Notes: generated from the sequence alone by a model not told the origin. A stretch of DNA of 64,000 bases from Roseofilum halophilum BLCC-M91 (GCF_030068445.1 NZ_JAQPOK010000150.1:16508-80507), one strand, 5' to 3'. Counted from the stretch's first letter, positions 1-8,139 are shown. Numbers and translations are program-made.

Positions 1-231
1 TTGAGTCGGTAACATTTCTGGATGAGGGAACGTTAAGCGAAAGATCGGATCATCGGGAATATTCTTCCAGTCGATCAGCTCTTCGACCACATAGTTATTT
101 GTGCGGAAAGGCAAAACCTTCGCCACAGCTTTCATCCCTAGAATATCCTTCTCTTGCAGATCGGTTGACTGCAAAAGAGAATCGAGATCCTTATCCTGGT
201 AAAAGCGAATCGTTTTGGTTTTAATTTTCAT
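1..231 (-). CDS. KamA-family radical SAM protein (N-terminal part)
   Basis: The minus strand reads from an ATG at 231 to the window edge without a stop, giving 77 residues. The run FRTNNYVVEELIDW followed by NIPDDPIFRLTFP resembles the N-terminal region of cyanobacterial lysine 2,3-aminomutase-like (KamA/YodO) radical SAM proteins. The family catalyses or resembles 1,2-amino migration using a 4Fe-4S cluster, S-adenosylmethionine and PLP. The cluster motif and PLP lysine would lie beyond the window, so the substrate cannot be judged. The family call is from memory of related sequences. Confidence 0.55.
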   Translation of the reverse strand, partial: MKIKTKTIRFYQDKDLDSLLQSTDLQEKDILGMKAVAKVLPFRTNNYVVEELIDWKNIPDDPIFRLTFPHPEMLPTQ

Positions 232-821
232 GCTTGATTAAACTCATTAAAACTCAAAAGGTCAATTGATCTTAGGCATATCTTAGGCATAAACGATAGC
301 AATACACAGAATTCCATACAGAACCCATGATGCCTATGGTTTAATTCACAATTAATTTAATCCTGTGTTCAGGGGGTGTAATTACTTATTCTTAAGGAAA
401 TCCAAGACACTCAACCATCGTCATGAGTCATCCCAAACTATTATTGATTATTAAATTATCATATTCTTGACAATTTATCTCTCTTCTCTGGCGATCGGTG
501 GATTGAACTTAGCTCTATAGCAAACCTAAATGAGTTATGTAATGGCTGCCCCTCATCCCCCAGCCCCTTCTCCCGCAGGCGCTGCCCTGCTTGCCCTGAG
601 CGTAGCCGAAGGGAGCGAAGTCGAAGGGAGAAGGGGAGCAGAAGTAGGGATTGAGGGAGAGGGCATTTCCAGTTGCACAACTCATTGAGACTAGCTATAT
701 ACAAAACAACGGACGCTTCTGGTTCAGAAACGTCCTGCGGGTCGTTGAAATACAAAGGGCAAATATTTAGTGATGTCGATGGTTTTTATCTATAGGGTCG
801 TATAGATGATGTCTTGCCCTA
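232..821. other. Intergenic region
   Basis: This 590-bp stretch lies between two minus-strand genes. It holds the MITE described at 516-699. The remainder is AT-rich with no convincing coding frame. The open frame at 459-755 merely reads through the repeat and is not considered a gene. Confidence 0.6.
516..699 (+). mobile_element. MITE-A copy 1
   Basis: A 184-bp non-coding element begins TATAGCAAACCTAAATGAGTT and ends with the imperfect inverse of that sequence (..ACTCATTGAGACTAGCTATA). The ends form terminal inverted repeats of about 21 bp flanked by TA. The interior holds the purine-rich 'ccctcatcccccagccccttctcc' type repeat, with an extra insert around 583-630. A second copy lies at 58782-58932 and a solo end at 21762-21782. 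TA target duplications are typical of IS630/Tc1-mariner-mobilised elements. No transposase is inside, so it must be mobilised in trans. Confidence 0.7.
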
Positions 822-1022
822 CTAGCTCATGGATGAACCACTGCGATCGTAAGCGTCACTAGCTCCACTAACGGGTTTCCCTTGGATGTTATTCCAGTAG
901 TCACCAGTTTGATCGAGTCCAACTTCGGCTGCGGAGCGGTTGAGCATGGACTGTTGACGGTTTTTCACGAGGTGATGGTGGCGGTTCATTAAAGCGCGGG
1001 CTTGATCGTTAGTAGATAACAT
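822..1022 (-). CDS. Small conserved cyanobacterial protein of unknown function
   Basis: A 66-residue protein starts at an ATG preceded by a good GGAG ribosome-binding site about 7 nt upstream. It is rich in Arg/His/Asn in the first half (NRHHHLVKNRQQSML) and Gly/Ser in the second. I recall small cyanobacterial proteins of similar sequence but no known function. No membrane segment or signal peptide is visible. It is probably monocistronic: the next gene upstream on the other side is divergent (starts 1225). Confidence 0.6.
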   Translation of the reverse strand: MLSTNDQARALMNRHHHLVKNRQQSMLNRSAAEVGLDQTGDYWNNIQGKPVSGASDAYDRSGSSMS

Positions 1023-1224
1023 AATTGTTTCTCCAGTTGTTTAATTAAGTGTTTTTTTCCTTACAGTTCTAACTATAGCAAACTTTTTTGTAGTCACTGC
1101 TACAGAATGGGCAATTTTAACAAAAGTTAATGATTGTACTCAGGAAGCAGGGACTGTTCAGGGAGGTAAAAACCACGGTATGCTAACCCCGTCCCAGTGA
1201 AACAAAACGGAGCTAAGGAAAAGC

Positions 1225-2073
1225 GTGTCTATAGAGGAGAAGCAAATCGAAGTCGGTTCCCTAGAGTGGTTTTATCGAGAAGCGCAACCGATGCAAGCGA
1301 CTGAGAAACCTCCGGTTTTATTGCTCCATGGGTTGCTTTCCCAAAGCTATAGTTGGCGGGAGGTTATGCCGTCTTTAGCGGAAAAAGGGTTTTGGGCGAT
1401 CGCCCCCGACTGGATCGGTGCAGGGAAATCATCACTGCCAGAAAAACGGGACTTTGCCTATACTCCTGAAGCGTTTGCTCAAGCTTTAGGAGACCTCATT
1501 GATAGCCTAGAATTGGAGCAAGTTTCCCTAGTGCTGCAAGGCTACACCAGTGTTCCTGGACTCCTCTATGCTCTGCAAAATGGCGATCGCATCCATCGCC
1601 TTAGCCTCATCAACATGCCCCTGAGCGCCAGTGCCAAATTACCCTGGAAAATCCAGCAATTTACCCTACCCCTAGCCGGAGAAATGATGACCCAAGATCC
1701 CCTGATTGTCGATCGCACCCTAGAAGGGGGATCGCCCTATCAAGTCGATGACAAAGACCTCAATGTTTATCGTCGTCCCTTTCTGGAAACTTCGGCTGCT
1801 GGACGCGCTCTGCTGGCAACCTTGCGAAATCTGAACCTGAAATCGAGTTTAGCCGAAATTAGCAGCACCCTCCCCCAATGGTCAAAACCCCTGCAAGTCA
1901 TTTGGGGAGAAAACGATCCCTGGTTGTTACAATCGAGTGCTAAAGAAGCGATTTCTAGGGTATCCCAAGCCGAATTTATTGCCTTAGAAGAAGTTGGCCA
2001 TTATGCTCAAGAAGACTGGCCGGAAAAAGTGTGCGAGGCTCTGATTCCATTTCTACGCAGACAAAGTGACTAG
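1225..2073 (+). CDS. Alpha/beta-hydrolase fold protein, nucleophile apparently lost
   Basis: This 282-residue protein starts at GTG, 6-10 nt after AAGGAAAAG. It shows the family's oxyanion-hole region (LLLHGLLSQSYSW, about residues 31-43), the strand/loop APDWIGAGKS, an acid-residue region WGENDPWL and the late histidine in EVGHYAQEDWP. At the nucleophile elbow, where active members have G-x-S/D-x-G, it reads LVLQGYTSVPG, which places glycine at the nucleophile position. It may therefore be non-catalytic or use a different residue. It ends 12 nt before the YqgF-like gene, so the two are probably cotranscribed. Confidence 0.75.
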   Translation: MSIEEKQIEVGSLEWFYREAQPMQATEKPPVLLLHGLLSQSYSWREVMPSLAEKGFWAIAPDWIGAGKSSLPEKRDFAYTPEAFAQALGDLIDSLELEQVSLVLQGYTSVPGLLYALQNGDRIHRLSLINMPLSASAKLPWKIQQFTLPLAGEMMTQDPLIVDRTLEGGSPYQVDDKDLNVYRRPFLETSAAGRALLATLRNLNLKSSLAEISSTLPQWSKPLQVIWGENDPWLLQSSAKEAISRVSQAEFIALEEVGHYAQEDWPEKVCEALIPFLRRQSD

Positions 2074-2085
2074 AGTTGAAAGTTG

Positions 2086-2490
2086 ATGATTCTGGGATTC
2101 GATCCGGGTAAAGATAAGTGCGGCATTGCGGTGATGGGAGAAGATCGCCAGGTATTCGAGCATGAGGTGGTTGCTTCCGAGCAGGCGATCGCCACCTTAA
2201 AGCGATGGTGCGAACAATATGGGATTTCCGTTTTGGTGATGGGAAATCAAACCACCTCGAAAGCATGGGAAGCGAAACTGAAACCGGAGTTTGCCGAAAC
2301 GGTGGAGATTATCAAGGTCGATGAGAGATATTCTACCTTAGAAGCTCGCGATCGCTACTGGCAAATGTATCCCCCAAAAGGCTTAACTCGTCTGATTCCC
2401 CAAGGAATGCGCCAACCCCCCCGTCCCATCGATGATATTGTGGCGATTATCCTGATTGAACGCTATTTTGGTTCGTTCGAGAAATACTAG
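2086..2490 (+). CDS. YqgF/RuvX-like RNase H-fold nuclease
   Basis: The predicted protein has 134 residues. It starts with ILGFDPGKDKCGIAV, the first acidic motif of the YqgF/RuvX RNase H-like fold, and later has VDERYSTLEARDRYW and a C-terminal DDIVA segment, which supply the remaining acidic residues. Family members process pre-16S rRNA or resolve Holliday junctions. This sequence is of the cyanobacterial branch, distinct from the canonical RuvX. An in-frame TTG lies one codon upstream (2083); ATG 2086 fits the family start better. It follows the hydrolase-fold gene by 12 nt. Confidence 0.7.
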   Translation: MILGFDPGKDKCGIAVMGEDRQVFEHEVVASEQAIATLKRWCEQYGISVLVMGNQTTSKAWEAKLKPEFAETVEIIKVDERYSTLEARDRYWQMYPPKGLTRLIPQGMRQPPRPIDDIVAIILIERYFGSFEKY

Positions 2491-2554
2491 AAACCGGGTT
2501 TGTGCGACAATTTTGGACTCTCAACCCAAATCTGGATTCAGAAACCCGGTTTCT
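2489..2554 (+). terminator. Inverted repeat after the YqgF-like gene
   Basis: AGAAACCGGGTTT at 2489-2501 is the perfect complement of AAACCCGGTTTCT at 2542-2554, with a 40-nt loop. It starts inside the stop codon of the upstream gene. The long loop and absence of a T-tract make it as likely a dispersed palindromic repeat as a terminator. A shorter hairpin of the same sequence family is at 62440-62472. Confidence 0.45.
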
Positions 2555-2803
2555 CGGTTGGGGGCGATCGCTCCCTCCCTCCGAAAATTTTTACGAAACT
2601 TCAGATTGGACGCGATCGATAAATCCGCTAAAACTCTATCCTAAAAAGGGCTTGAGGAAACATAGCTGAAATTGCTCCTCAGACAAAACATGAATTTTTG
2701 TTACAAAGAACTCGATTTGGCATAAAAACACCCCCTAAAACCTGAGTACCTTATAGAGGCCTTAATTGCTTCTGACGATAAATTCATGTTTTGAGGAACC
2801 ATA

Positions 2804-2938
2804 ATGCTCAGGATTTCTACCCAAACCTCGATCGCAGCAACTACATTAGGTATCGCGACTCTGGCGATCGCCCTTTCATGTCAGCGACAGCCGAAACCCC
2901 CCTGCTTTTTAAGGGGGTTTGGAGGATCTACAACTTAG
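2804..2938 (+). CDS. Possible remnant of a lipoprotein gene (44 codons)
   Basis: After GAGGAACCATA an ATG opens a frame whose first 25 residues look like a lipoprotein signal (hydrophobic TTLGIATLAIALSC with a lipobox cysteine). The frame then runs into a repeat shared with 57643-57664 and a GC hairpin, and stops. It could be the start of a lipoprotein gene cut off by a repeat insertion, or chance coding. It overlaps the end of thf1 on the other strand. Confidence 0.2.
   Translation: MLRISTQTSIAATTLGIATLAIALSCQRQPKPPCFLRGFGGSTT
2894..2920. terminator. Hairpin downstream of thf1
   Basis: AAACCCCC (2894-2901) pairs with GGGGGTTT (2913-2920) around an 11-nt loop rich in T. It lies 15 nt beyond the thf1 stop on the minus strand and could terminate transcription there. 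Confidence 0.45.
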
Positions 2939-3681
2939 TCTTCTTTTCTAGATTCGTCTGTAGCTTGCTCAGTTTCCTCAGTAGACGAAGACGCAGCAGC
3001 AGAAGCATCCTTCTCTAAGATTTGCTCTTGGCGCTTTTTGCGTTCAGCCTCCAAGATATCCTTCATCACTGCCTGAGCTTGCTTGAGCTTCTCTAAATTC
3101 GACCGATACAGCTCAATATCCTTGAGCAGTTTTTCCACAGAGATCCCTAACCCTTGGGCGATCTTTTCTAAAGCTTGGCTACGAGTCTCCTCAGTGTTCA
3201 CTCGTTCGGGATCGACCGTAGACACTAGGGTATACAAACCAATGGCAAACAGACGGCTATATTTAAACTTAGGATTATTGGCGATCGCCTTCAACCGCTC
3301 CCGCAGAGCATCCGCACCATCACCTTGATGCGGATCGGACAGCAGAGCCACCAAAGCCTCTCCAGACCAATCCTTCACCTGTTCCTTCACCTGTTGAGCA
3401 TCGGCACGATAAACATTCGCGTCGCTCTCCAACGCTTGACACAAAGCCGTAAAAATAGACGCTTTGTCAGCCTCTGGTACATATCCCTCCATAAACTGGT
3501 CAAAGGACGAAACAACCCCAAGAGCATAAATGGGGTCATACTCAAAGTCCACATTGACCGACAGTAAATGCATCTCTACCATCAACTCCTCCACCACACG
3601 GCGGTAGATAGAATTGATCGGCCGGGTGTGATGAGTATAAAACGCTCGCTTGGTATCTGAGACAGTGCGGACAGTATTCAC
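2935..3681 (-). CDS. thf1: Thylakoid formation protein Thf1 (Psb29)
   Basis: The protein begins NTVRTVSDTKRAFYTHHTRPINSIYRRVVEEL when read past the start, the strongly conserved opening of Thf1/Psb29, and is about 248 residues long, the usual size. Thf1 associates with photosystem II assembly and repair and with FtsH2/FtsH3 protease accumulation at thylakoids. The middle is helical and the C-terminus (about 200-248) is a charged coiled coil ending in an acidic Glu/Ser/Asp tail. I chose the GTG at 3681 because the family starts directly before NTVRTVSD; a TTG five codons upstream (3696) is also open. It is transcribed alone; the nearest same-strand gene ends 160 bp away. Confidence 0.9.
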   Translation of the reverse strand: MNTVRTVSDTKRAFYTHHTRPINSIYRRVVEELMVEMHLLSVNVDFEYDPIYALGVVSSFDQFMEGYVPEADKASIFTALCQALESDANVYRADAQQVKEQVKDWSGEALVALLSDPHQGDGADALRERLKAIANNPKFKYSRLFAIGLYTLVSTVDPERVNTEETRSQALEKIAQGLGISVEKLLKDIELYRSNLEKLKQAQAVMKDILEAERKKRQEQILEKDASAAASSSTEETEQATDESRKED

Positions 3682-3859
3682 AGCTACAATTATCAAGAGT
3701 GGGTCATCCCATTCTCGCCCCTAAAGGTCACTTTGCCAAGACTTTTCAGACAAACCAGAATCGAAACCCAGTTACTAGGAGCATAAGACGGCTGCTTGAA
3801 TCAAGCCCACCGCCTCCTCTCCCGACCGCAAAACTTGTTTACGATGCTCTCGGCCAAAA

Positions 3860-4216
3860 TTATCCAGGTATTCTGGGAACCCCTTCTAGTGCATCATTTT
3901 CCGTTTCAAAAATTTCAAATACAGAATCCATCATCGTCACTTCAAACACCAACTTGGCCTCTGGGTGAACATTACAGATCCGAAAACTGCCTTTGACTTT
4001 CTCCGCATCTCGCATCCCAGCCACCAAAGAGGTTAGACCTGAGCTATCAATAAAATTGACTTGACCCAGATTCACCACCACATGCCTACTGAGCTTGGAA
4101 ATACATTCCTGTAGCTTCAAACGAAATTGCCAGGCTGTAGTGATATCCAAACGTCCGGTTGGCGTTAAAACTATCACCGTTGTTCCATCTTCAGTTTCGT
4201 GTGTTCTTTGCTCCAT
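3860..4216 (-). CDS. STAS-domain anti-sigma factor antagonist
   Basis: The protein has 118 residues when started at the ATG at 4216, and one STAS domain fills it. VNLGQVNFIDSSGLTSL contains the conserved phosphorylatable serine region of SpoIIAA-like antagonists, preceded by GRLDITTAWQFRLKLQE. Such proteins are phosphorylated by switch kinases and dephosphorylated by PP2C phosphatases to control partner release. No kinase or phosphatase gene is adjacent. The frame is open upstream to 4312, but the extra 32 residues do not resemble the family. The C-terminus carries a MMDSVFEIFE segment typical of cyanobacterial members. Confidence 0.8.
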   Translation of the reverse strand: MEQRTHETEDGTTVIVLTPTGRLDITTAWQFRLKLQECISKLSRHVVVNLGQVNFIDSSGLTSLVAGMRDAEKVKGSFRICNVHPEAKLVFEVTMMDSVFEIFETENDALEGVPRIPG

Positions 4217-4575
4217 TTTGGCTCGTCTACCTTCTCTATAGGAATTGTGGACTTCTGGTGTTGATTGTAGTATCTCCAATCGACTTGGAACAAGCCTTAG
4301 ACCCATAATCAATCAGACTTTCTGGATTTAACCCTCAACATTGAGATCCTCTGCACCCATTTTAGGGCACAACCGTACAACCTCTATGGCTCTAACACAC
4401 AAAAACCGTTCTGAACTGAAATAATTCTTAATCCATCATCCGCAGATCTCACTGGCAATGTTAACCTAGCGTGAATGACCCACTCCCAGTTGACATTAAC
4501 CCTCCCCTAATCCTGCTCAAACCTAAACCGTGTCAATCATCCCTATTATTTTTTAGCGTGAGTATTGAATAGACA
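4217..4575. other. Divergent intergenic region
   Basis: These 359 bp separate the STAS gene (minus) and the SRPBCC gene (plus) and must hold both promoters. I see no clear consensus promoter, repeat or RNA structure in it. Confidence 0.5.
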
Positions 4576-5100
4576 ATGCCAGATTTTTTGTCTAAGCTAT
4601 TGGGTCGCAAAAGTCGTAAAGTTCGCTGTACCCTAGCCAAAACCTATCGTGTCATTAGTTCAGCGTCAGTCGATGATCTATGGCAAACCGTTGTTGATTT
4701 CGCGGATGTCTCTTGGCATCCCCTCTTAGCGCGAACGAATGTCCCCAGGGGTTTAGTCCCTAAACCTGGACTAATTTTTCGCGCTGTAACCAGGTTTTGC
4801 CCGATTCCGATTCGCATTTTTGTCGAACGAGTCAGACCCAGGGAACTCTTAAGCATTAGAATCCTTGCCATGCCCGGAATTGAAGAGCGGATCATCTACC
4901 AAGTCGAGTCCACCGTTTGGGGAACGCGGATCTCCTATTCTGTTACCCTGCGAGGATGGCTCTCCCCTGTGATTTGGTCGTTTATTCGTCCCTATACGGC
5001 TAAAGTGGCGGAAGCCCTGGCCAAGGCAGCAGAGAAGGCAGCCCAAGGAAGTTCAGGAAAGAAAACGCCCCCGGAAAACTCGGTGGATTTTGGATTTTGA
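4576..5100 (+). CDS. SRPBCC-fold (START-like) protein
   Basis: The predicted protein has 174 residues. Its residues about 20-150 fit the SRPBCC/polyketide-cyclase-like lipid-binding fold: an opening strand TYRVISSASVDDLWQTVVDFADVSWHP, a middle strand IEERIIYQVESTVWGTRISYSVTL, and a long C-terminal helix (PYTAKVAEALAKAAEKAA). These proteins bind hydrophobic ligands; the ligand here is unknown. The N-terminal 18 residues are basic. mrp starts 92 bp downstream on the same strand, so co-transcription is possible. Confidence 0.65.
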   Translation: MPDFLSKLLGRKSRKVRCTLAKTYRVISSASVDDLWQTVVDFADVSWHPLLARTNVPRGLVPKPGLIFRAVTRFCPIPIRIFVERVRPRELLSIRILAMPGIEERIIYQVESTVWGTRISYSVTLRGWLSPVIWSFIRPYTAKVAEALAKAAEKAAQGSSGKKTPPENSVDFGF

Positions 5101-5192
5101 GTCCATGGGAATAAAAACCCATGAGAACTCCCCAAGAGCGTTAAAATTTTATGAGTAACACCGAAATTATCAACAGCGAATAGCTAATCATT

Positions 5193-6272
5193 ATGAATCT
5201 GACCCTCGATCGCCAATCCGTTTTGGAAGTCCTGAGACCTGTGGAAGACCCAGAACTGCGGAAAAGTTTGGTGGAACTGAATATGATTCGCCAGATTGAG
5301 ATTGATACTCAGGGCAATGTGAATTTCACCTTGGTACTGACGACTCCAGCTTGTCCACTGCGGGAATTTATTGTGGAAGACTGTACGAAAGCGGTGAAAC
5401 AGATCCCAGGGGTTCAAGCGGTGAATATTGAGGTGACAGCAGAAACGCCCCAAGCTAAGAATAGCTTACCCGATCGCCAAGGCATTGAAGGGGTGAAAAA
5501 TATTATTGCTATCTCCAGTGGGAAAGGGGGCGTGGGCAAAAGTACGGTCGCGGTGAATGTGGCTGTCGCTTTAGCCCAAACTGGGGCCAAAGTAGGGTTA
5601 ATTGATGCTGATATCTATGGCCCCAATGCTCCGACTATGTTGGGCTTGGACTCCGCTAAGGTGATGGTACAAGAAAGAGGAGGTCAAGAAGTCCTAGAAC
5701 CTGCTTTTAATCACGGCGTGAAGCTGGTTTCCATGGGCTTTTTGATTGAAAAAGACCAACCGGTAGTCTGGCGCGGCCCCATGCTCAATGGGGTGATTCG
5801 CCAATTCCTCTATCAGGTGGACTGGGGTGAGTTGGATTATCTGATCGTGGATATGCCTCCCGGAACCGGAGATGCCCAATTAACCCTCACCCAAGCCGTT
5901 CCCATGGTGGGGGCCATAATTGTCACCACACCCCAAAATGTTGCCCTTCTTGACTCGCGCAAGGGTCTGAAAATGTTTGAACAGATGGGGGTTCCAGTGC
6001 TGGGAATTGTGGAAAATATGAGTTATTTTATTCCCCCGGATCTGCCCGATCGCCAGTATGACATCTTTGGTTCGGGAGGGGGCGCAAAAACCTCAGAAGA
6101 ACTCGGTATTTCCCTGCTCGGTTGTATTCCCCTAGAAATGTCTTTACGCGAAGGTGGAGATTCAGGCTTGCCGATTGTGGTCAGCAACCCTGAATCCGCC
6201 TCGGCTAAAGCTCTAGTTGAGGTAGCTAAGGCGATCGCCGCTAAAATCTCCGTCGCCGTCCTCGCCGGATAA
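5193..6272 (+). CDS. mrp: Mrp/ApbC-family iron-sulfur cluster carrier ATPase
   Basis: The 359-residue protein has an N-terminal MIP18/DUF59 domain (residues 1-95, with TTPACPLREF) followed by a MinD-like P-loop ATPase. The deviant Walker A is SSGKGGVGKSTVAVN at about residues 108-122, followed by LIDADIYGPNAPTMLG and the switch VDMPPGTGDAQLTL. Mrp/Nbp35 proteins carry 4Fe-4S clusters to apoproteins. After ENMSYF, where many bacterial members have the cluster-binding CxxC, this one has IPPDLPDRQYDIFGSGGG without the cysteines, as I recall for cyanobacterial members. The start follows a 92-bp gap. Confidence 0.9.
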   Translation: MNLTLDRQSVLEVLRPVEDPELRKSLVELNMIRQIEIDTQGNVNFTLVLTTPACPLREFIVEDCTKAVKQIPGVQAVNIEVTAETPQAKNSLPDRQGIEGVKNIIAISSGKGGVGKSTVAVNVAVALAQTGAKVGLIDADIYGPNAPTMLGLDSAKVMVQERGGQEVLEPAFNHGVKLVSMGFLIEKDQPVVWRGPMLNGVIRQFLYQVDWGELDYLIVDMPPGTGDAQLTLTQAVPMVGAIIVTTPQNVALLDSRKGLKMFEQMGVPVLGIVENMSYFIPPDLPDRQYDIFGSGGGAKTSEELGISLLGCIPLEMSLREGGDSGLPIVVSNPESASAKALVEVAKAIAAKISVAVLAG

Positions 6273-6333
6273 ATTATCCTTTTGTCCAGGTAATAGGGAA
6301 TAGGGAATAGGAAAATAGTCTTAACTTGTCCCT

Positions 6334-6364
6334 ATTACCCATTACCCATTACCCATTACCCATT
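6334..6364 (+). repeat. Heptamer tandem repeat (ATTACCC)n
   Basis: About four copies of ATTACCC lie between mrp and the rodA start. Tandem heptanucleotides (STRR) are a known feature of cyanobacterial genomes. Translation through this repeat gives the spurious upstream TTG start of rodA. Confidence 0.85.
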
Positions 6365-6367
6365 TTT

Positions 6368-7639
6368 ATGCGTAGATCTCTATTTCACTCGCCCAATGCT
6401 GTTTCTAGAATTCACTGGTTTTCCTTACTCAGTAGTTGGAAAAACTTAGATTGGTTCCTGCTGATCTTGGTGGTGGGACTTACCCTGTTTGGTGGGATCG
6501 TGATTCGCTCAACCCAGCTTAATCTCGAATACACCGATTGGGTGCAACATTGGATTATTGGGGGAATGGGTTGCATTCTAGCCCTATTTATTTCCCGTTG
6601 GCGCTACCAGCAACTCATCCAGTGGCAATGGATTATTTATGGGATTACTAACCTTTCCCTATTAGCGGTGATTTTTGTAGGGACAACGGCTTTAGGGGCG
6701 CAACGATGGATTACGATTGGGGGTTTTAATATTCAACCCTCTGAATTTGCTAAATTGGGGGTGATTATTACCTTAGCTTCTCTCTTGCACAGTAAGGGAG
6801 CTTCCACCCTATCGAGCTTGTTCAAAACCCTGGGTATTGTAGCTGTCCCCTGGGCTTTGGTGTTTCTGCAACCGGACTTAGGAACGTCTTTAGTATTTGG
6901 GGCGATCGCCTTGGGAATGCTTTACTGGGCCAATACAAATCCGGGTTGGTTGATTTTACTGATCTCTCCCCTAGTCTCGGCGATTCTATTTAATATCTAC
7001 CTTCCGGCCTGGTTTGCTTGGGCTGGTTTACTGGTTCTCTTAGCCTGGACTACTCTCCCTTGGCCGCGCATGGGAGCTGGGGTTACTCTTGCTCTGACGA
7101 CAGCCTTCGGGTTTTTAGGAGAAGTCTTTTGGGGACTGCTCAAGGATTACCAAAAAGACCGGTTAATCCTATTTATCAATCCTGAAAAAGACCCCCTAGG
7201 GGGAGGATATCATTTAATTCAATCCCGGATTGCCATTGGTTCCGGACAACTCCATGGCACAGGATTACATCAGGGAACCCAAACCCAACTGCATTTTATT
7301 CCCGAACAACATACGGATTTTATCTTTTCTGCTGTCGGTGAGGAGCTGGGATTTATTGGCGCGGCTATCCTGTTGGTGGTGTTCTGGTTAATCTGTTTGC
7401 GGTTGGTGATGATTGCCCAAAATGCTAAGGATAATTTCGGTTCCTTGCTGGCGATCGGGGTATTATCGATGATTGTGTTCCAGGTGATGGTGAATATTGG
7501 TATGACGATTGGCCTTGCTCCGGTAACTGGAATTCCTCTACCCTGGATGAGTTATGGGCGATCGGCTCTGCTGACAAATTTTTTGGCGATCGGCTTGGTG
7601 GAAGCGGTCGCAAACCACCGACATCGGCTAAAGTTTTAA
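6368..7639 (+). CDS. rodA: Rod shape-determining protein RodA (SEDS glycosyltransferase)
   Basis: The protein has 423 residues from the ATG at 6368, with about ten membrane segments. SEDS hallmarks are present: GAQRWITIGGFNIQPSEFAKL, FLQPDLGTSL, the periplasmic loop with DRLILFINPEKDPLGGGYH, HFIPEQHTDFIFSAVGEELGF and the late GIPLPWMSYGRSALL. RodA polymerises lipid II during side-wall growth with a class B PBP. The frame is open to a TTG at 6326, but that segment is encoded by the heptamer repeat, so 6368 is preferred. A second SEDS gene at 37244 is of the FtsW type. Confidence 0.9.
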   Translation: MRRSLFHSPNAVSRIHWFSLLSSWKNLDWFLLILVVGLTLFGGIVIRSTQLNLEYTDWVQHWIIGGMGCILALFISRWRYQQLIQWQWIIYGITNLSLLAVIFVGTTALGAQRWITIGGFNIQPSEFAKLGVIITLASLLHSKGASTLSSLFKTLGIVAVPWALVFLQPDLGTSLVFGAIALGMLYWANTNPGWLILLISPLVSAILFNIYLPAWFAWAGLLVLLAWTTLPWPRMGAGVTLALTTAFGFLGEVFWGLLKDYQKDRLILFINPEKDPLGGGYHLIQSRIAIGSGQLHGTGLHQGTQTQLHFIPEQHTDFIFSAVGEELGFIGAAILLVVFWLICLRLVMIAQNAKDNFGSLLAIGVLSMIVFQVMVNIGMTIGLAPVTGIPLPWMSYGRSALLTNFLAIGLVEAVANHRHRLKF

Positions 7640-7669
7640 TGGATATTTTATAAATTGAGGTAAAAAAGG

Positions 7670-7855
7670 ATGATATTACCAGGTGTAGCAGTACGAGTAA
7701 AAAATACTGGGGATACCTATTATGGCTTTACTGGCCAAGTACAACGGGTAACCGATGGCAAGGCTGCGGTACTGTTTGAGGGAGGAAATTGGGATAAGTT
7801 GGTTACCTTCCGACTTTCAGAGTTGGAAATTGATGACCCCACGACGACAAAGTAG
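7670..7855 (+). CDS. ndhS: NDH-1 subunit S (ferredoxin-docking subunit)
   Basis: The 61-residue protein reads [20 protein letters not shown] and ends with the conserved [16 protein letters not shown], matching NdhS (DUF3252, Ssl0352/CRR31 family), an SH3-like fold. NdhS sits on the stromal/cytoplasmic arm of the photosynthetic NDH-1 complex and promotes reduced-ferredoxin binding for cyclic electron flow. It starts 30 bp after rodA. The C-terminal tail (DDPTTTK) is short. Confidence 0.88.
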   Translation: MILPGVAVRVKNTGDTYYGFTGQVQRVTDGKAAVLFEGGNWDKLVTFRLSELEIDDPTTTK

Positions 7856-7945
7856 TGCTTTGCGCTGGTAATGGGTACTTGGGAAGAATAAACCCATACC
7901 CTCATCCATCGATAATGCCCCATTTTAGCTGTTTTACGGCACTAC

Positions 7946-8068
7946 TGCCTTGACCGTGTTAAAGCCATCTTTGTAGTGCGATCATCTTGCTTGCTGTTGT
8001 GTGCCCTAGCGAGCAAGATGATCGCACTCCCCAGGATCTAATGCACTGATTTTAGAGCGGTCAAGGCA
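7946..8068. repeat. Nested palindromic element
   Basis: An outer perfect 11-bp inverted repeat, TGCCTTGACCG at 7946-7956 with CGGTCAAGGCA at 8058-8068, encloses an inner perfect 17-bp one, AGTGCGATCATCTTGCT (7975) with its complement (8012-8028). The 'GTCAAGGCACTAC' outer end recurs near 54650 and the inner 'GCAAGATG..CGCACTCC' recurs at 38453. This looks like a small non-autonomous element between ndhS and the Uma2 gene. Confidence 0.7.
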
Positions 8069-8139
8069 CTACAAAATTAAGCTTGTCAGTTCACTACTGG
8101 CTTGTTTTTCACTCCCCATAAGCAGTTCTCTGTAAAGCC

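Noticed and set aside
459..755. 98-codon frame on the minus strand
   Set aside because: It reads through MITE-A and low-complexity repeat sequence and encodes no recognisable protein.
7856..8139. Small RNA or tRNA in palindromic intergenic regions
   Set aside because: The paired arms do not form a cloverleaf or known riboswitch. No tRNA or rRNA gene was recognised anywhere in the window, although this was judged by eye only.
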